A DNA stretch of 64,000 nt from Microbacterium aurugineum (GTDB lineage: Bacteria; Actinomycetota; Actinomycetes; Actinomycetales; Microbacteriaceae). The notes beneath the pieces are model-generated. The model ran no database searches. It was not told where the DNA came from and saw only the letters and a list, made by a program, of their open reading frames with translations. Location of the stretch: NCBI RefSeq assembly GCF_023101205.1, contig NZ_CP078078.1, positions 2,861,411 through 2,925,410 on the forward strand. The letters are read 5' to 3'. Position 1 is the stretch's first letter. The number at the start of each line of letters is the position of its first letter. This document shows positions 51,690 through 60,023 of this stretch, one piece after another. A program made the position numbers and the translations under genes.

Positions 51690-52880
51690 TCATTGCGGCC
51701 AGCGGAGGATCGTGATCGCGCTGCCGAAGGTGTTCCGCGGGATGGTGTCGCCCGTTCCCAGCTGTCCGAACGCGTTGCTCCCCGCCGAGCTGAACGTGCC
51801 GTCCTGCCCGAGATACAGAGCATGATCTGCGCCGGCCCCGGTCTGGAGTGCGACCGACCCCGGGGCGAGCGTCACCGGCGTCGGTGAGGGCACAGACCCG
51901 CCGGTGGTCCCCAGCCCCAACTGTCCTTGACTGTTGTCTCCCCAGGCGAACAGGGCCCCGTCTGCGCGCCACGCGTAGAACGACGAGGAGCCTGCAGCGG
52001 GGAAAGAGGCGTCCGCTCCGACGATGCCGGTCGCACCGACGACGACCGACGCCGCCGCAGACGTCGCGGAGAAGAGGGACCCATCCTGACCCCAGGCGAG
52101 GACGACGTCGGTGCCCGCCGCGACACCCCCGACCGTGGAGGTGATCCCCGTGAGCGTCACACCCGCAGCAGTCCCGAACCCGCTGCCCCACGCCACCGTG
52201 ACTGCACCACCGTCGACCGAGGCGATTCCTTGGAAGCGTCCCGCGGCAGCGCCGACGACGACCTGCGTATCCAAGCCCTGTGCCGTCACGCGCGCCGGCG
52301 GACTCTGCCCCGTCGCAGGGCGACCGAGACGACCGCTTCCTCCGGTACCCCAGGAATACAGAGCGCCGCTCTCCGTCCACGCCAGGTAGTAATAGCCGCC
52401 GCTGGAGACGCCGACGACCGGGTCGCCGAGTGAGTCGAAGAACGCGTTTCGTGAAGGAGTAGGGCTCGTCCCGCTGATAGCCCCGTTCCCCCAGGTGTAG
52501 ACGCCGCCGTCCGCGGCGAGAGCGATGACGGTATCCAACCCGCCGTCCGCCTTGACGACCTCCACCCCCGGTGGCAACATCACCCTTTCAGGAACAAGAC
52601 GTGAGCCGCCGACACTCCCGTTTCCCAGTTGGCCTCCGGAGTTCCCGCCCCAGGTGAAGATCTCACCGGCAGCTGTCCAGCCCATCGAGTAGTTCTCTCC
52701 GGCATCGATACCGACGAAGCTCAGCGGAACGGAATCCACAGCCGCCACGCTCGACTGCACCCGGCCCGCGTCCCCGAACTGAGCGACGGACCCTTGACTG
52801 GCTCCCAGCACGGATGCCGCCACCGCGATCGCGATCGCGACGATGAAGGGGGCGAGGCGTCTGCGTCGTCGGGCCGTCAT
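51690..52880 (-). CDS. Secreted RCC1-repeat protein with SipW-type signal
   Basis: A 396-aa protein. A basic N-terminus and hydrophobic helix (about 10-30) are followed by SVAQFGDAGRVQ (31-42). This resembles the A-x-F-x-D-x-G region of SipW-dependent signal peptides and of the TasA-like protein encoded upstream. The rest is built of RCC1-like repeats (TWGGNSGGQLGNGS; SWGTGGSGRLGRPA; AWGDNSQGQLGLGT), which form a beta-propeller. Its start overlaps the signal-peptidase stop by 4 nt. It is probably exported and could be a matrix or ligand-binding component. No enzymatic motif is seen. Confidence 0.85.
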   Translation of the reverse strand: MTARRRRRLAPFIVAIAIAVAASVLGASQGSVAQFGDAGRVQSSVAAVDSVPLSFVGIDAGENYSMGWTAAGEIFTWGGNSGGQLGNGSVGGSRLVPERVMLPPGVEVVKADGGLDTVIALAADGGVYTWGNGAISGTSPTPSRNAFFDSLGDPVVGVSSGGYYYLAWTESGALYSWGTGGSGRLGRPATGQSPPARVTAQGLDTQVVVGAAAGRFQGIASVDGGAVTVAWGSGFGTAAGVTLTGITSTVGGVAAGTDVVLAWGQDGSLFSATSAAASVVVGATGIVGADASFPAAGSSSFYAWRADGALFAWGDNSQGQLGLGTTGGSVPSPTPVTLAPGSVALQTGAGADHALYLGQDGTFSSAGSNAFGQLGTGDTIPRNTFGSAITILRWPQ

Positions 52881-53440
52881 GCTTCTCCTGCGTGATCTGT
52901 CTTCGTGCGCTCGGTGTTCTTGCGCGAATGGGGACGTGTCGGTATCGCTGCCAGCACGACCAGAGCGACGACCGCGCCGAGGAACCAGGGCGACTTCATC
53001 ACGGCAAGGGCCCCGCCGGCGTGGGGAATCGCGAACGCTACCGTCTGCGTCTGGGCGCCGAGGGCATACGGCGCCGCGTCAGCCGCGGGGTTCGCATCGC
53101 CCTTCAGCGTCGCGAGGGTGAGCCCGTCACGAACGGTCAGATCGACGATGCGGTGGGTCACCAGTTTCCCGTCCCCCGCACGGGGGACGCTGATCACGTC
53201 GCCGACCTGGAGCTCGTCGGTGTCACGAGGAATCGTCATCGCCGCGGAGCCCTCCGGAATCGCAGGAGCCATCGAGCCGGAGGAGAAGATGAGGACTCGC
53301 GCTCCGATGATGGCGGCGAAGAGCGCGATCACCACCGCTGCGGCCCCGATGATCGCAGCGGTGTTCAAGAACACCCGCCACCCCTTCCCTGACGACGAGG
53401 TAGACGTCGAGGCAGGCGTCGATGCGGTGGTGTCGATCAT
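52877..53440 (-). CDS. ER-type (SipW-like) signal peptidase I
   Basis: A 187-aa membrane peptidase with an N-terminal helix (about 26-48), catalytic Ser56 in SSGSMAPAIPEGS, His96 in KLVTHRIVDL replacing the usual bacterial Lys, and Asp115 in LKGDANPAAD. The Ser-His-Asp set marks the archaeal/eukaryotic-like group to which Bacillus SipW belongs. A second helix is at about 152-172. It is translationally coupled (ATGA overlaps) to the LPXTG gene upstream and the RCC1 gene downstream, so it is likely the dedicated peptidase for the operon. Confidence 0.92.
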   Translation of the reverse strand: MIDTTASTPASTSTSSSGKGWRVFLNTAAIIGAAAVVIALFAAIIGARVLIFSSGSMAPAIPEGSAAMTIPRDTDELQVGDVISVPRAGDGKLVTHRIVDLTVRDGLTLATLKGDANPAADAAPYALGAQTQTVAFAIPHAGGALAVMKSPWFLGAVVALVVLAAIPTRPHSRKNTERTKTDHAGEA

Positions 53441-53955
53441 GATCCCCGCCGTTCCCGCCGTCGTCGCCTCCCGAAGCGGAGCGCTGCGCCCACCGGCAGG
53501 CATGCCAACGCGAGAAGCAACGTCCCGCCGACCGCCACCCCCGTCGGAGGCAGAGCGTCCGGTGGGTTGGCCGGTGGACTCGAGAGGACGCAGACGTCTG
53601 CTTCGGTCGCGGTGACGATGTAGTTCGCGACCCCGGACTGACCCTGATACTCGTTTCCGGCGGTGATGGGCAACTCGGCGACCATCGTCACCGTGACCGT
53701 CCCCTGCGCCGGGATCGCCTCCGGGTTGTCCGAGCACCGACCTTCCTCCGACAACGAGAAACTGACGTCGAGCGGAGTGTCGCCCCCGAACAGATCACCG
53801 GACTGCATCAGCTCCGAGGACAGCTCGACAGGTACATCGTTGCTGTTGGTGAGCGTGAGCGTCCGCACCTGTGGGTCGCCGGGCTTGATGTTCTCGACCG
53901 TGACGACGGGCGGAACCCAGACGAGCTCTGAGGGGACCCCGACCATGTCACTCAT
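53437..53955 (-). CDS. LPXTG-like surface protein
   Basis: A 172-aa protein with a beta-rich domain (about 10-125; VRTLTLTNSNDVPVELSSEL), then a Pro-rich stretch, the sorting motif LPPTG (135-139), a hydrophobic helix (about 141-160) and a basic tail (RFGRRRRRERRGS), as in sortase substrates. No signal peptide is seen at ATG 53955, and no in-frame upstream start supplies one, so either the start is misread, export is unusual, or the 5' end is altered. It lies between the TasA-like and signal-peptidase genes and is coupled to the latter. Confidence 0.75.
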   Translation of the reverse strand: MSDMVGVPSELVWVPPVVTVENIKPGDPQVRTLTLTNSNDVPVELSSELMQSGDLFGGDTPLDVSFSLSEEGRCSDNPEAIPAQGTVTVTMVAELPITAGNEYQGQSGVANYIVTATEADVCVLSSPPANPPDALPPTGVAVGGTLLLALACLPVGAALRFGRRRRRERRGS

Positions 53956-53966
53956 GACGGACAGCG

Positions 53967-54521
53967 CTATGCCTGCGTCGCTTCGAACGGGAACACCACC
54001 GTGACACCCTGTCCAGCGGCGCCGACCGGAGCGGCCGAATCGAAGGAGACGACGATGTTCAGAGTGGTCCCGTTGGCCGCTCCGCCCGAGGAGATGTCAA
54101 GCCCGGTGAACGACGCCGAGGCCAAAGTTCCGTTGAACAGCTCGGTGGACGTGCCGGTATCGGTGATGACGACCGTCAGGTAGTCCTCCAGAGCCGTCGC
54201 CGGCGTTCCCTCCGAGTTCGTCAGAATCGGGGCGCCGAGGCTGAGCAGCGCATCGATCGTGCCGGAGTTGTAGACGAGCAGGTCGAGGTCGACGGAGTCG
54301 CCCGGCGCGAGGTTGTCGAACCCTGCGCTGAAGTCGACGAGGTAGTTGTCCGGGTTGCCGTCCTGGTCGTCGTCGAACTTGAGGTCCAGTGTCCCCGAGG
54401 TGAACGTGGTCTCCACGTTGCCTGTGTCGGTGAACGCCGCGAGGGTCGCGCCCACGGCTGCCACGGCGATTATCCCGATCGCTGCCAGCACTTTCGCGCG
54501 GGTACTGATCTTCACGTCCAT
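53967..54521 (-). CDS. TasA/camelysin-like SipW-dependent secreted protein
   Basis: A 184-aa protein starting MDVKISTRAKVLAAIGIIAV. Its signal region runs into ATLAAFTDTGNVETTFTSGT, the A-x-F-x-D-x-G pattern of TasA and camelysin precursors. The mature part is beta-rich (LDLKFDDDQDGNPDNYLVDF; FDNLAPGDSVDLDLLVYNSG) and matches the TasA-type immunoglobulin-like fold. In Bacillus such proteins form biofilm fibres. ATG 54521 follows GGAGGATC. It is the first gene of the operon, upstream of LPXTG, signal peptidase and RCC1 genes. Confidence 0.85.
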   Translation of the reverse strand: MDVKISTRAKVLAAIGIIAVAAVGATLAAFTDTGNVETTFTSGTLDLKFDDDQDGNPDNYLVDFSAGFDNLAPGDSVDLDLLVYNSGTIDALLSLGAPILTNSEGTPATALEDYLTVVITDTGTSTELFNGTLASASFTGLDISSGGAANGTTLNIVVSFDSAAPVGAAGQGVTVVFPFEATQA

Positions 54522-54920
54522 CTTGATCCTCCGATGCACCTAAGACCCGCGTCAGCGAGTCGTAATCTGATCTCCCCGCGGTGCCCGGAAGATATCACCA
54601 TTCAAGACAGAGGGGGTCGTTTTCACATGATCGACCACAAATCGTGATCATTCCTGTTCGTCGTCGAGCGCGGTCGCCCAGCCGCCGATGCCACGCTACG
54701 GTTCGGATTCGACGCTTGAGTGGCGAATAGTCGCGATTCAGTAGTCGCGCCGGCGGGATCAGTGCCGAGCGTCCCACGGGGGTCCCCTGGATGCACACGC
54801 AGATCCGCACCGCGACGCACCCAATTTCCGGTCCGCCGCCTCTCACCACCCGGGGATCCGCCGTTCCGCATCGATGACGACTGCTGGAATGAGATCTTTC
54901 GTCCCGGCTGGAAGGTCTTC
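54522..54920. other. Long intergenic region before the TasA-like operon and the divergent DUF1345 gene
   Basis: Nearly 400 bp without a convincing gene; reading frames here have no ribosome site and an odd composition. An inverted repeat ATGATC-N13-GATCAT (54627-54651) lies about 110 bp upstream of the TasA-like start and could be an operator. The region probably carries the promoters of both flanking units, but no clear -35/-10 pair was identified. Confidence 0.5.
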
Positions 54921-55685
54921 ATGTACAAGCGCGAGTTCGCGAACGACGAACGCCACGCAGATCTGCGTGATCGCTCGCGACGGTTGCGGAGGACCGCTCG
55001 CCTGTCGAGAGATCGGACGACTCGGCAGGCGAGAGGGTGGTGGGGCGCGATCGGCTATGGAGCGGCGCTCGTCGGCCAGGTGGCGATGATCGTCCTGGGC
55101 GTCATCGTGAACTTCGGCGTCGAGAACGGCGTCGCGCAGCTCGACTGGCTCGGCGCATGGGCTCTGGTCGGGACCCTCTATGCCTCTTTGGCACTCCTCG
55201 GGCTCGGCCTCTCCGCCCGGCTCCCGGCGGACGCTCGGCCGCATCGCTTCATCGCCAGCAGACTTTCGCGGATCGTGGCGACGTCCACGACGATCCTGGC
55301 GAGCATGACCGGCCTCACCGCCGCCCTCCGTGTCCTCGCTCTCAGCCCGGACTGGCTCGTCGGGCTGAGGACGACCATCATCGGCGTGTGGGTGATGGTT
55401 CTCGCGTGGGGTTTCCTGCACTGGGGCTTCGCACAGATCTACTTCCAGCGCAGTCTCACGGCCGACGAGCCGCAGTTCGACTTCCCCAGAACCCCACTTC
55501 CTCGCATGGTGGACTTCGTTTATTTCTCCTTCACGGTCGGAAGCAGCTTCGCCGCGTCCGATGTCACCGTGCTCTCCAGCCGCACACGGTGGACCGTGGT
55601 CTGGCACTCCGTGTCCAGCTTCTTCTTCAACGGCCTGATCATCGTGCTCGCGCTCAACACGATCATGTCCAACGGCTTCCGATAG
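54921..55685 (+). CDS. DUF1345 membrane protein
   Basis: A 254-aa membrane protein with about five helices. The second half contains WGFLHWGFAQIYFQR and DFVYFSFTVGSSFAASDVTV, both typical of DUF1345. Function is unknown; the family resembles small integral channels. ATG 54921 follows GGAAGG and is preferred over a GTG 67 codons upstream, whose extension (rich in Arg, Pro, Ser) looks non-coding. Divergent from the TasA-like operon. Confidence 0.88.
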   Translation: MYKREFANDERHADLRDRSRRLRRTARLSRDRTTRQARGWWGAIGYGAALVGQVAMIVLGVIVNFGVENGVAQLDWLGAWALVGTLYASLALLGLGLSARLPADARPHRFIASRLSRIVATSTTILASMTGLTAALRVLALSPDWLVGLRTTIIGVWVMVLAWGFLHWGFAQIYFQRSLTADEPQFDFPRTPLPRMVDFVYFSFTVGSSFAASDVTVLSSRTRWTVVWHSVSSFFFNGLIIVLALNTIMSNGFR

Positions 55686-55940
55686 TCGAGGTCACCGCAC
55701 GGAGAGGGACGCAACTCACGCACGGGTCGGGGAGTCTGAATACCTCAATCGACGCAGCCGACACGGAGAAGCCACACCTGAGCGCGCACGCGAGTCCAGG
55801 TCGACGTAGCTTCATGGATCGCACCTGTTGCGCGCCCCCGTTCCCGAGGTGGGTGTTCCGCGCAACACCTCAGGGTGCGCCTTCCCGGGGAACGAACCCC
55901 ACGCGCTCCCGCGCGTTTCACCATGCAAAGAAAGAACCCC

Positions 55941-57266
55941 ATGCACACCAGTCCTTCACGCCCTCTTTCCCGAGGAGCGCGCTTCGGCCGAACCACAGCC
56001 GCCATCATCCTCTCCATTCTGGCCATCGTGGTCGGCGTTGCACTCGCCGTCGTCTTCGCCGTTCTCGGGCTGCACCTCAGCCTGGTCGCGGGTCTGATCG
56101 CGGGTGCCGTGGCCCTCTTCGGGGCTACCTGGCTGCTGACCGCTCTCGCCCACAAGACGTGGCCGCCCTCGAACACACGACCGCGCCCCGCGCTGGGCCG
56201 ACGCAAGTCTCCCTATCTGGTCGCGGGCGCCACTCTGGTCGTCGCCTCTGTGACCGCCGGCACCACCGTGCTCGCCCCGGTCGAGGGTACGGAGACGCCC
56301 ATCGCCGCGCCGGAGCCCAGCTTCTGGGACCTCGAGACCGGGTCCCGCATCGCGTACTGGGAATATGAGGCAGAAGGCGACGAGACGTCGCCGACGCCGA
56401 TCATCTACGTCCACGGCGGCCCCGGCGGGTTCACCGACGAACAGGACTTCAGCTTCATCCCCCAGCTGGCCGAGACCGGGCACGATGTCTATCTCTACGA
56501 TCAGCCGGGCGCAGGTCTCTCACCCGACCTCGAACTCGACGAATACACCGAGGAGCGCTGGCTCGCTGACCTCGACGCCATCCGCGAGAAGACGGAGTCG
56601 GAGAAAGCAATCTTGATCGGCCAGTCGGCCGGTGGGTACATCGTGGAGGCCTACGCAGCGAACTACCCGGACCACGTCGAGAAGGCGATCCTCACGGCTC
56701 CCGGCGGCTACCTCGCATCTGACGAGCTCACGGCAGCGGAGGCCGCCGAAGGGGCAGAGCTCGAGCGTCTCGACCCGGATTTCCACAACCGCAGTGGCGA
56801 TGTCGCGAAGATGCAGGAAGCGCTGACCCCTCGGATCCTCGTGGCAGTCGCCTTGCAGGGATTCGGCATGACAAGCGCTTCGGCCAACCTCGTGTCGCAG
56901 GACGAGCTCAAGCGGTGGTCGGCGACAGCACTGGATTCGGGCTTCGGACTCAACTTCATGTCGAACATGGAGCTCAACTCCGAGTTCACGGAGCACATGC
57001 CGGACACGATCCAGCGTCTCGAAGAGCTGGACATCCCGACGATGATGCTCAAGCCGCAGTTCGACTACGTGAGCTGGACGGCACAGTACGCCTACGTCGA
57101 AGCGAACCGTGACATGCAGGTCGTCTACATCGAAGGGGCGGAGCACCGGGCATGGGCCCTGCAGCCGGAGGCGTCGTTCGATGCCATCGCCACCTTCATC
57201 GACGGCGGCGTGCAAGAGGTGTACACCGGTTCGGAGTCCCCCGCCATCACGCTCGGCGACGACTGA
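55941..57266 (+). CDS. Membrane-anchored alpha/beta hydrolase (proline iminopeptidase-like)
   Basis: A 441-aa protein with three hydrophobic segments (about 20-44, 47-70, 92-110) followed by an alpha/beta hydrolase domain. HGGPGG at 158-163 is the oxyanion region, the nucleophile is Ser229 in GQSAGG, and the His of the triad is probably in IEGAEHRAW near 405. HGGPGG plus GQS-G is the pattern of prolyl iminopeptidase-like enzymes (S33 family), here facing outward. ATG 55941 follows AAAGAAAG; an ATG six codons upstream is the alternative. The substrate is unknown. Confidence 0.85.
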   Translation: MHTSPSRPLSRGARFGRTTAAIILSILAIVVGVALAVVFAVLGLHLSLVAGLIAGAVALFGATWLLTALAHKTWPPSNTRPRPALGRRKSPYLVAGATLVVASVTAGTTVLAPVEGTETPIAAPEPSFWDLETGSRIAYWEYEAEGDETSPTPIIYVHGGPGGFTDEQDFSFIPQLAETGHDVYLYDQPGAGLSPDLELDEYTEERWLADLDAIREKTESEKAILIGQSAGGYIVEAYAANYPDHVEKAILTAPGGYLASDELTAAEAAEGAELERLDPDFHNRSGDVAKMQEALTPRILVAVALQGFGMTSASANLVSQDELKRWSATALDSGFGLNFMSNMELNSEFTEHMPDTIQRLEELDIPTMMLKPQFDYVSWTAQYAYVEANRDMQVVYIEGAEHRAWALQPEASFDAIATFIDGGVQEVYTGSESPAITLGDD

Positions 57267-57280
57267 CGGATCGAGCCCCC

Positions 57281-57312
57281 GGCCACCGCGATCTTCCGGG
57301 ATCGCGGTGGCC
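57281..57312. terminator. 13-bp perfect hairpin between the hydrolase and luxR genes
   Basis: GGCCACCGCGATC (57281-57293) pairs perfectly with GATCGCGGTGGCC (57300-57312) across a 6-nt loop. It lies between convergent genes and can end both transcripts. Confidence 0.85.
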
Positions 57313-57351
57313 GACGCGATCACCCGACACACGACGCCCGGTCGGAGCGAC

Positions 57352-59928
57352 TCAGCGAAGGGCCTCCAGGTGGTTGCTCAGGCCCTGTCGCCCTTGCAGA
57401 TCCAGCTTGCGGAGAAGTCGATGGATATGGCTCTCCACCGTCCTGACACTGAGAACGAGTCGGATCGCGATCTCCGGATTCGTCAGGCCCTCGGCCGCCA
57501 GCCGACCGACCTCCTTCTCCCTTTCGGTGAGCGCAGTGGCCGTTGCGGCGAACCGAGCGGTGTCTATCTGTCGCCCGGCAAGGTCGGTCCGGAAACGCTC
57601 TTCTCGTGCCCGTGCCGCGGCTTCCCGCTCCGGATCCGCGGCCTTGGCGAACGCCGTTGCGGCGAGCTTGCACGCAGAGAGAGCCAGACCGGTCAGACCT
57701 CGGTCCTCCAGAACGTCGACGGACGCGAGCATCGCCGCGGGGTCTCCGGCCACGCCCGCCGCGACGAAGTCCGCATATGCGGCGAGCGAGCGAGCATCGG
57801 GGAGGTCTCGCAGTTTCTGTCGAACGTCGGCCAGGCGTTCGGGAGACGGCACCAGCTCGAGCGAGGACAGGAGCTCCGTCACCCCTGCGTATCGTGCATT
57901 GCGATTCCACAGATCCGTGCCGGAACTCCACAGGACCTCCCCCGCCCGAGTGAGGTCGCCCTCGAAGGCCAGGAGTTGCGCCCTCGGCCAGGCTCGAGAC
58001 TGCCCGGGCAAGGGGCCGTCGGGGTATTCGAGCTTCTCTATCTCCGCGGCGAACCGCTCCCCCGCCGAGACCTTGCCTCGTCGGATGTTGATCACCGCAC
58101 TGATCGACAGCAAGGCGAGCGGGATGCCCGGCGGATAGACGGCCGGATCACCCGCGGAATGCAGGGTCTCCAAGACGTCATCGGCGGCGGTGTAGTCTCC
58201 TGCGAGCATGTGCCCCAGGGCGAGGGCTGCACCGAACGTGCGTAACGCATCCACATCGAGATACCCGTGCGCTTCGTCGAAGCCGCGGCCGAGGAAGTCC
58301 ATCCCCTCCCGATGCCGGCCGGCTCCGAGCAGGGCGAGTCCCATGAGCGCCCGCGAAAGGTGGGAAGCATGTCCGTCGTCGAGCGTCGACACCTCCGCGA
58401 AGACCCGCCTCGCATCATCGAATCGACCGAGGCAGACGAGCACGAGCATCTGCGTCTCCCACAGCGTGATCTTCACAGGGCCGGGCAGATCATCCTCGAC
58501 CTCGAGCTTCGAGGTGAAGTCCTGGGGAACTTCACGGAGGTTGACGAGCAACCGCACCTGAGCCGCATCGAGGAGACGTCGATACGGCCCCAGGGAGAGA
58601 TCAGCGGCATCCCGTCGGAGTTGCGCGAGCGCCTCGTCGAGTTCCCCCGCCACGTACGCGCGCCACTGTGCTCGCAGGACCACGAACTCGGCCAGACTCG
58701 CGCCGTCCCCCAGACTCGGGTCGACGGTGTCGATGATCCCTTCCACCGTGGATCGCACCGTCTCGGTACTCGCGTGCATGAGCGCCGTGGCGTATCGGAC
58801 CGCTGCAGCCGGTGACGGATTCACCGCCCATTCCGCAGCCGTGACCAGGCGCAACGTCCGCGCACGTTCCTGGAGAAGACGCACGAAGAGAGCATCGTCC
58901 ACGCTGCTGATGCTGCGCCGCGGCTCGTCAGGCTCCGACTCCTGCTCCCCGAGCCCTGCCCCGAGCTTGTCCTCGACGAGTTCGATGAGGCGAGTCCTTC
59001 TCGTCGCCAAGGGCTCATGCCGGAAGTATTCGACGAGGAGGGGAGGAACGACCGTCACGAGTCGTCGTCCTGCGCTCGGGACGATCGCGATCGTCCCCCG
59101 TTCCTCGAGCAATTCGAGGATCTCCCACGGCACGAGTTTCCGCACCGTTTCGAGGTCTGCGACGCCGACGACCGCGATGATCTCCAACGCGTCCCGCGTG
59201 TGATCCTCGAAGCCCTCGAGATGCGCTTCGAGCACCGCACGGAGAGCTCCGCTCCAGAGGTCGCGCGATGCCTCCCACTCCCCGGTGCTCCGACGAGACA
59301 TGCGCTGTTCGCGAATCGAGGCGTCGACCAGGGTGAGGAGAAGCCCGACATTTCCTCCGGACTTCGCGAAGAGGCGGCTCATCGTTCCCGCTTCGACCGG
59401 TGCGTCGAGGTGTTCCCTGAGCACCGACTCCATCTCGTCGAACCGGAGGGGCTCGATGTCGATCACGTATGCAGGCTCGAGCGTCGACGCGGGCAAGCCC
59501 GTCGGGGTATGGCGTGCACGAAGGCCCTGGAGGCGCGATATCACGACCGGCACGCCGGCGTCTCGGCGGACGTACTCGACCACTCCCCAGGATGACTCGT
59601 CGAGATCATCCCAGTCGTCCACGAGCAGCACCCCTGTTCGCGCACGGAGTCGCTCGGCCAGCGCGCGTGCCGTCTCATTCAGAGTCGCTGGTCGAGCACC
59701 CGTCGCGGTACCGAACCCGGCGAGGTGCAGCGCGCCCAAACTGTGCTGCCGCAACGACGCGATTCCTCGTGCCCTGACGACGGTCCATTCCCGATCCTCG
59801 AGGCGGGAGGCCAGGGCACGGAGGAATGTGCTCCGACCGCTCCCCCGCCCGCCCACGATGTCGACGCTGACGCCTGCCATCAGGAGATCCATGGCGGCGG
59901 CCAGCGGACGCTCTCGACCGATGACCAT
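57352..59928 (-). CDS. Large LuxR-family (LAL/MalT-like) regulator
   Basis: An 858-aa protein with an N-terminal P-loop NTPase domain (about 1-300), a long TPR-like helical middle (about 330-780) and a C-terminal LuxR helix-turn-helix (about 790-858; ALTEREKEVGRLAAEGLTNP, then HIHRLLRKL). The Walker A region is GGRGSGRST, where the usual Lys is Arg (26-34); Walker B LLVDDWDDLD is intact. Such MalT/LAL-type proteins activate genes on binding an inducer. ATG 59928 follows GAGGAGG. No target is evident; the convergent hydrolase is a neighbour only. Confidence 0.9.
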   Translation of the reverse strand: MVIGRERPLAAAMDLLMAGVSVDIVGGRGSGRSTFLRALASRLEDREWTVVRARGIASLRQHSLGALHLAGFGTATGARPATLNETARALAERLRARTGVLLVDDWDDLDESSWGVVEYVRRDAGVPVVISRLQGLRARHTPTGLPASTLEPAYVIDIEPLRFDEMESVLREHLDAPVEAGTMSRLFAKSGGNVGLLLTLVDASIREQRMSRRSTGEWEASRDLWSGALRAVLEAHLEGFEDHTRDALEIIAVVGVADLETVRKLVPWEILELLEERGTIAIVPSAGRRLVTVVPPLLVEYFRHEPLATRRTRLIELVEDKLGAGLGEQESEPDEPRRSISSVDDALFVRLLQERARTLRLVTAAEWAVNPSPAAAVRYATALMHASTETVRSTVEGIIDTVDPSLGDGASLAEFVVLRAQWRAYVAGELDEALAQLRRDAADLSLGPYRRLLDAAQVRLLVNLREVPQDFTSKLEVEDDLPGPVKITLWETQMLVLVCLGRFDDARRVFAEVSTLDDGHASHLSRALMGLALLGAGRHREGMDFLGRGFDEAHGYLDVDALRTFGAALALGHMLAGDYTAADDVLETLHSAGDPAVYPPGIPLALLSISAVINIRRGKVSAGERFAAEIEKLEYPDGPLPGQSRAWPRAQLLAFEGDLTRAGEVLWSSGTDLWNRNARYAGVTELLSSLELVPSPERLADVRQKLRDLPDARSLAAYADFVAAGVAGDPAAMLASVDVLEDRGLTGLALSACKLAATAFAKAADPEREAAARAREERFRTDLAGRQIDTARFAATATALTEREKEVGRLAAEGLTNPEIAIRLVLSVRTVESHIHRLLRKLDLQGRQGLSNHLEALR

Positions 59929-60023
59929 GGGCCACCTCCTCTCAGGCGCTCCGATGCCCTCAAGATAGACCTGGTGCCCACCGGGTACAAGCACTCGCTC
60001 CAGGACTCGTGCGCGCAACACGG

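Noticed and set aside
54595..54928. Small minus-strand frames in the gap before DUF1345
   Set aside because: No ribosome site, odd Arg/Gly composition, and no coupling to neighbours; left as intergenic.
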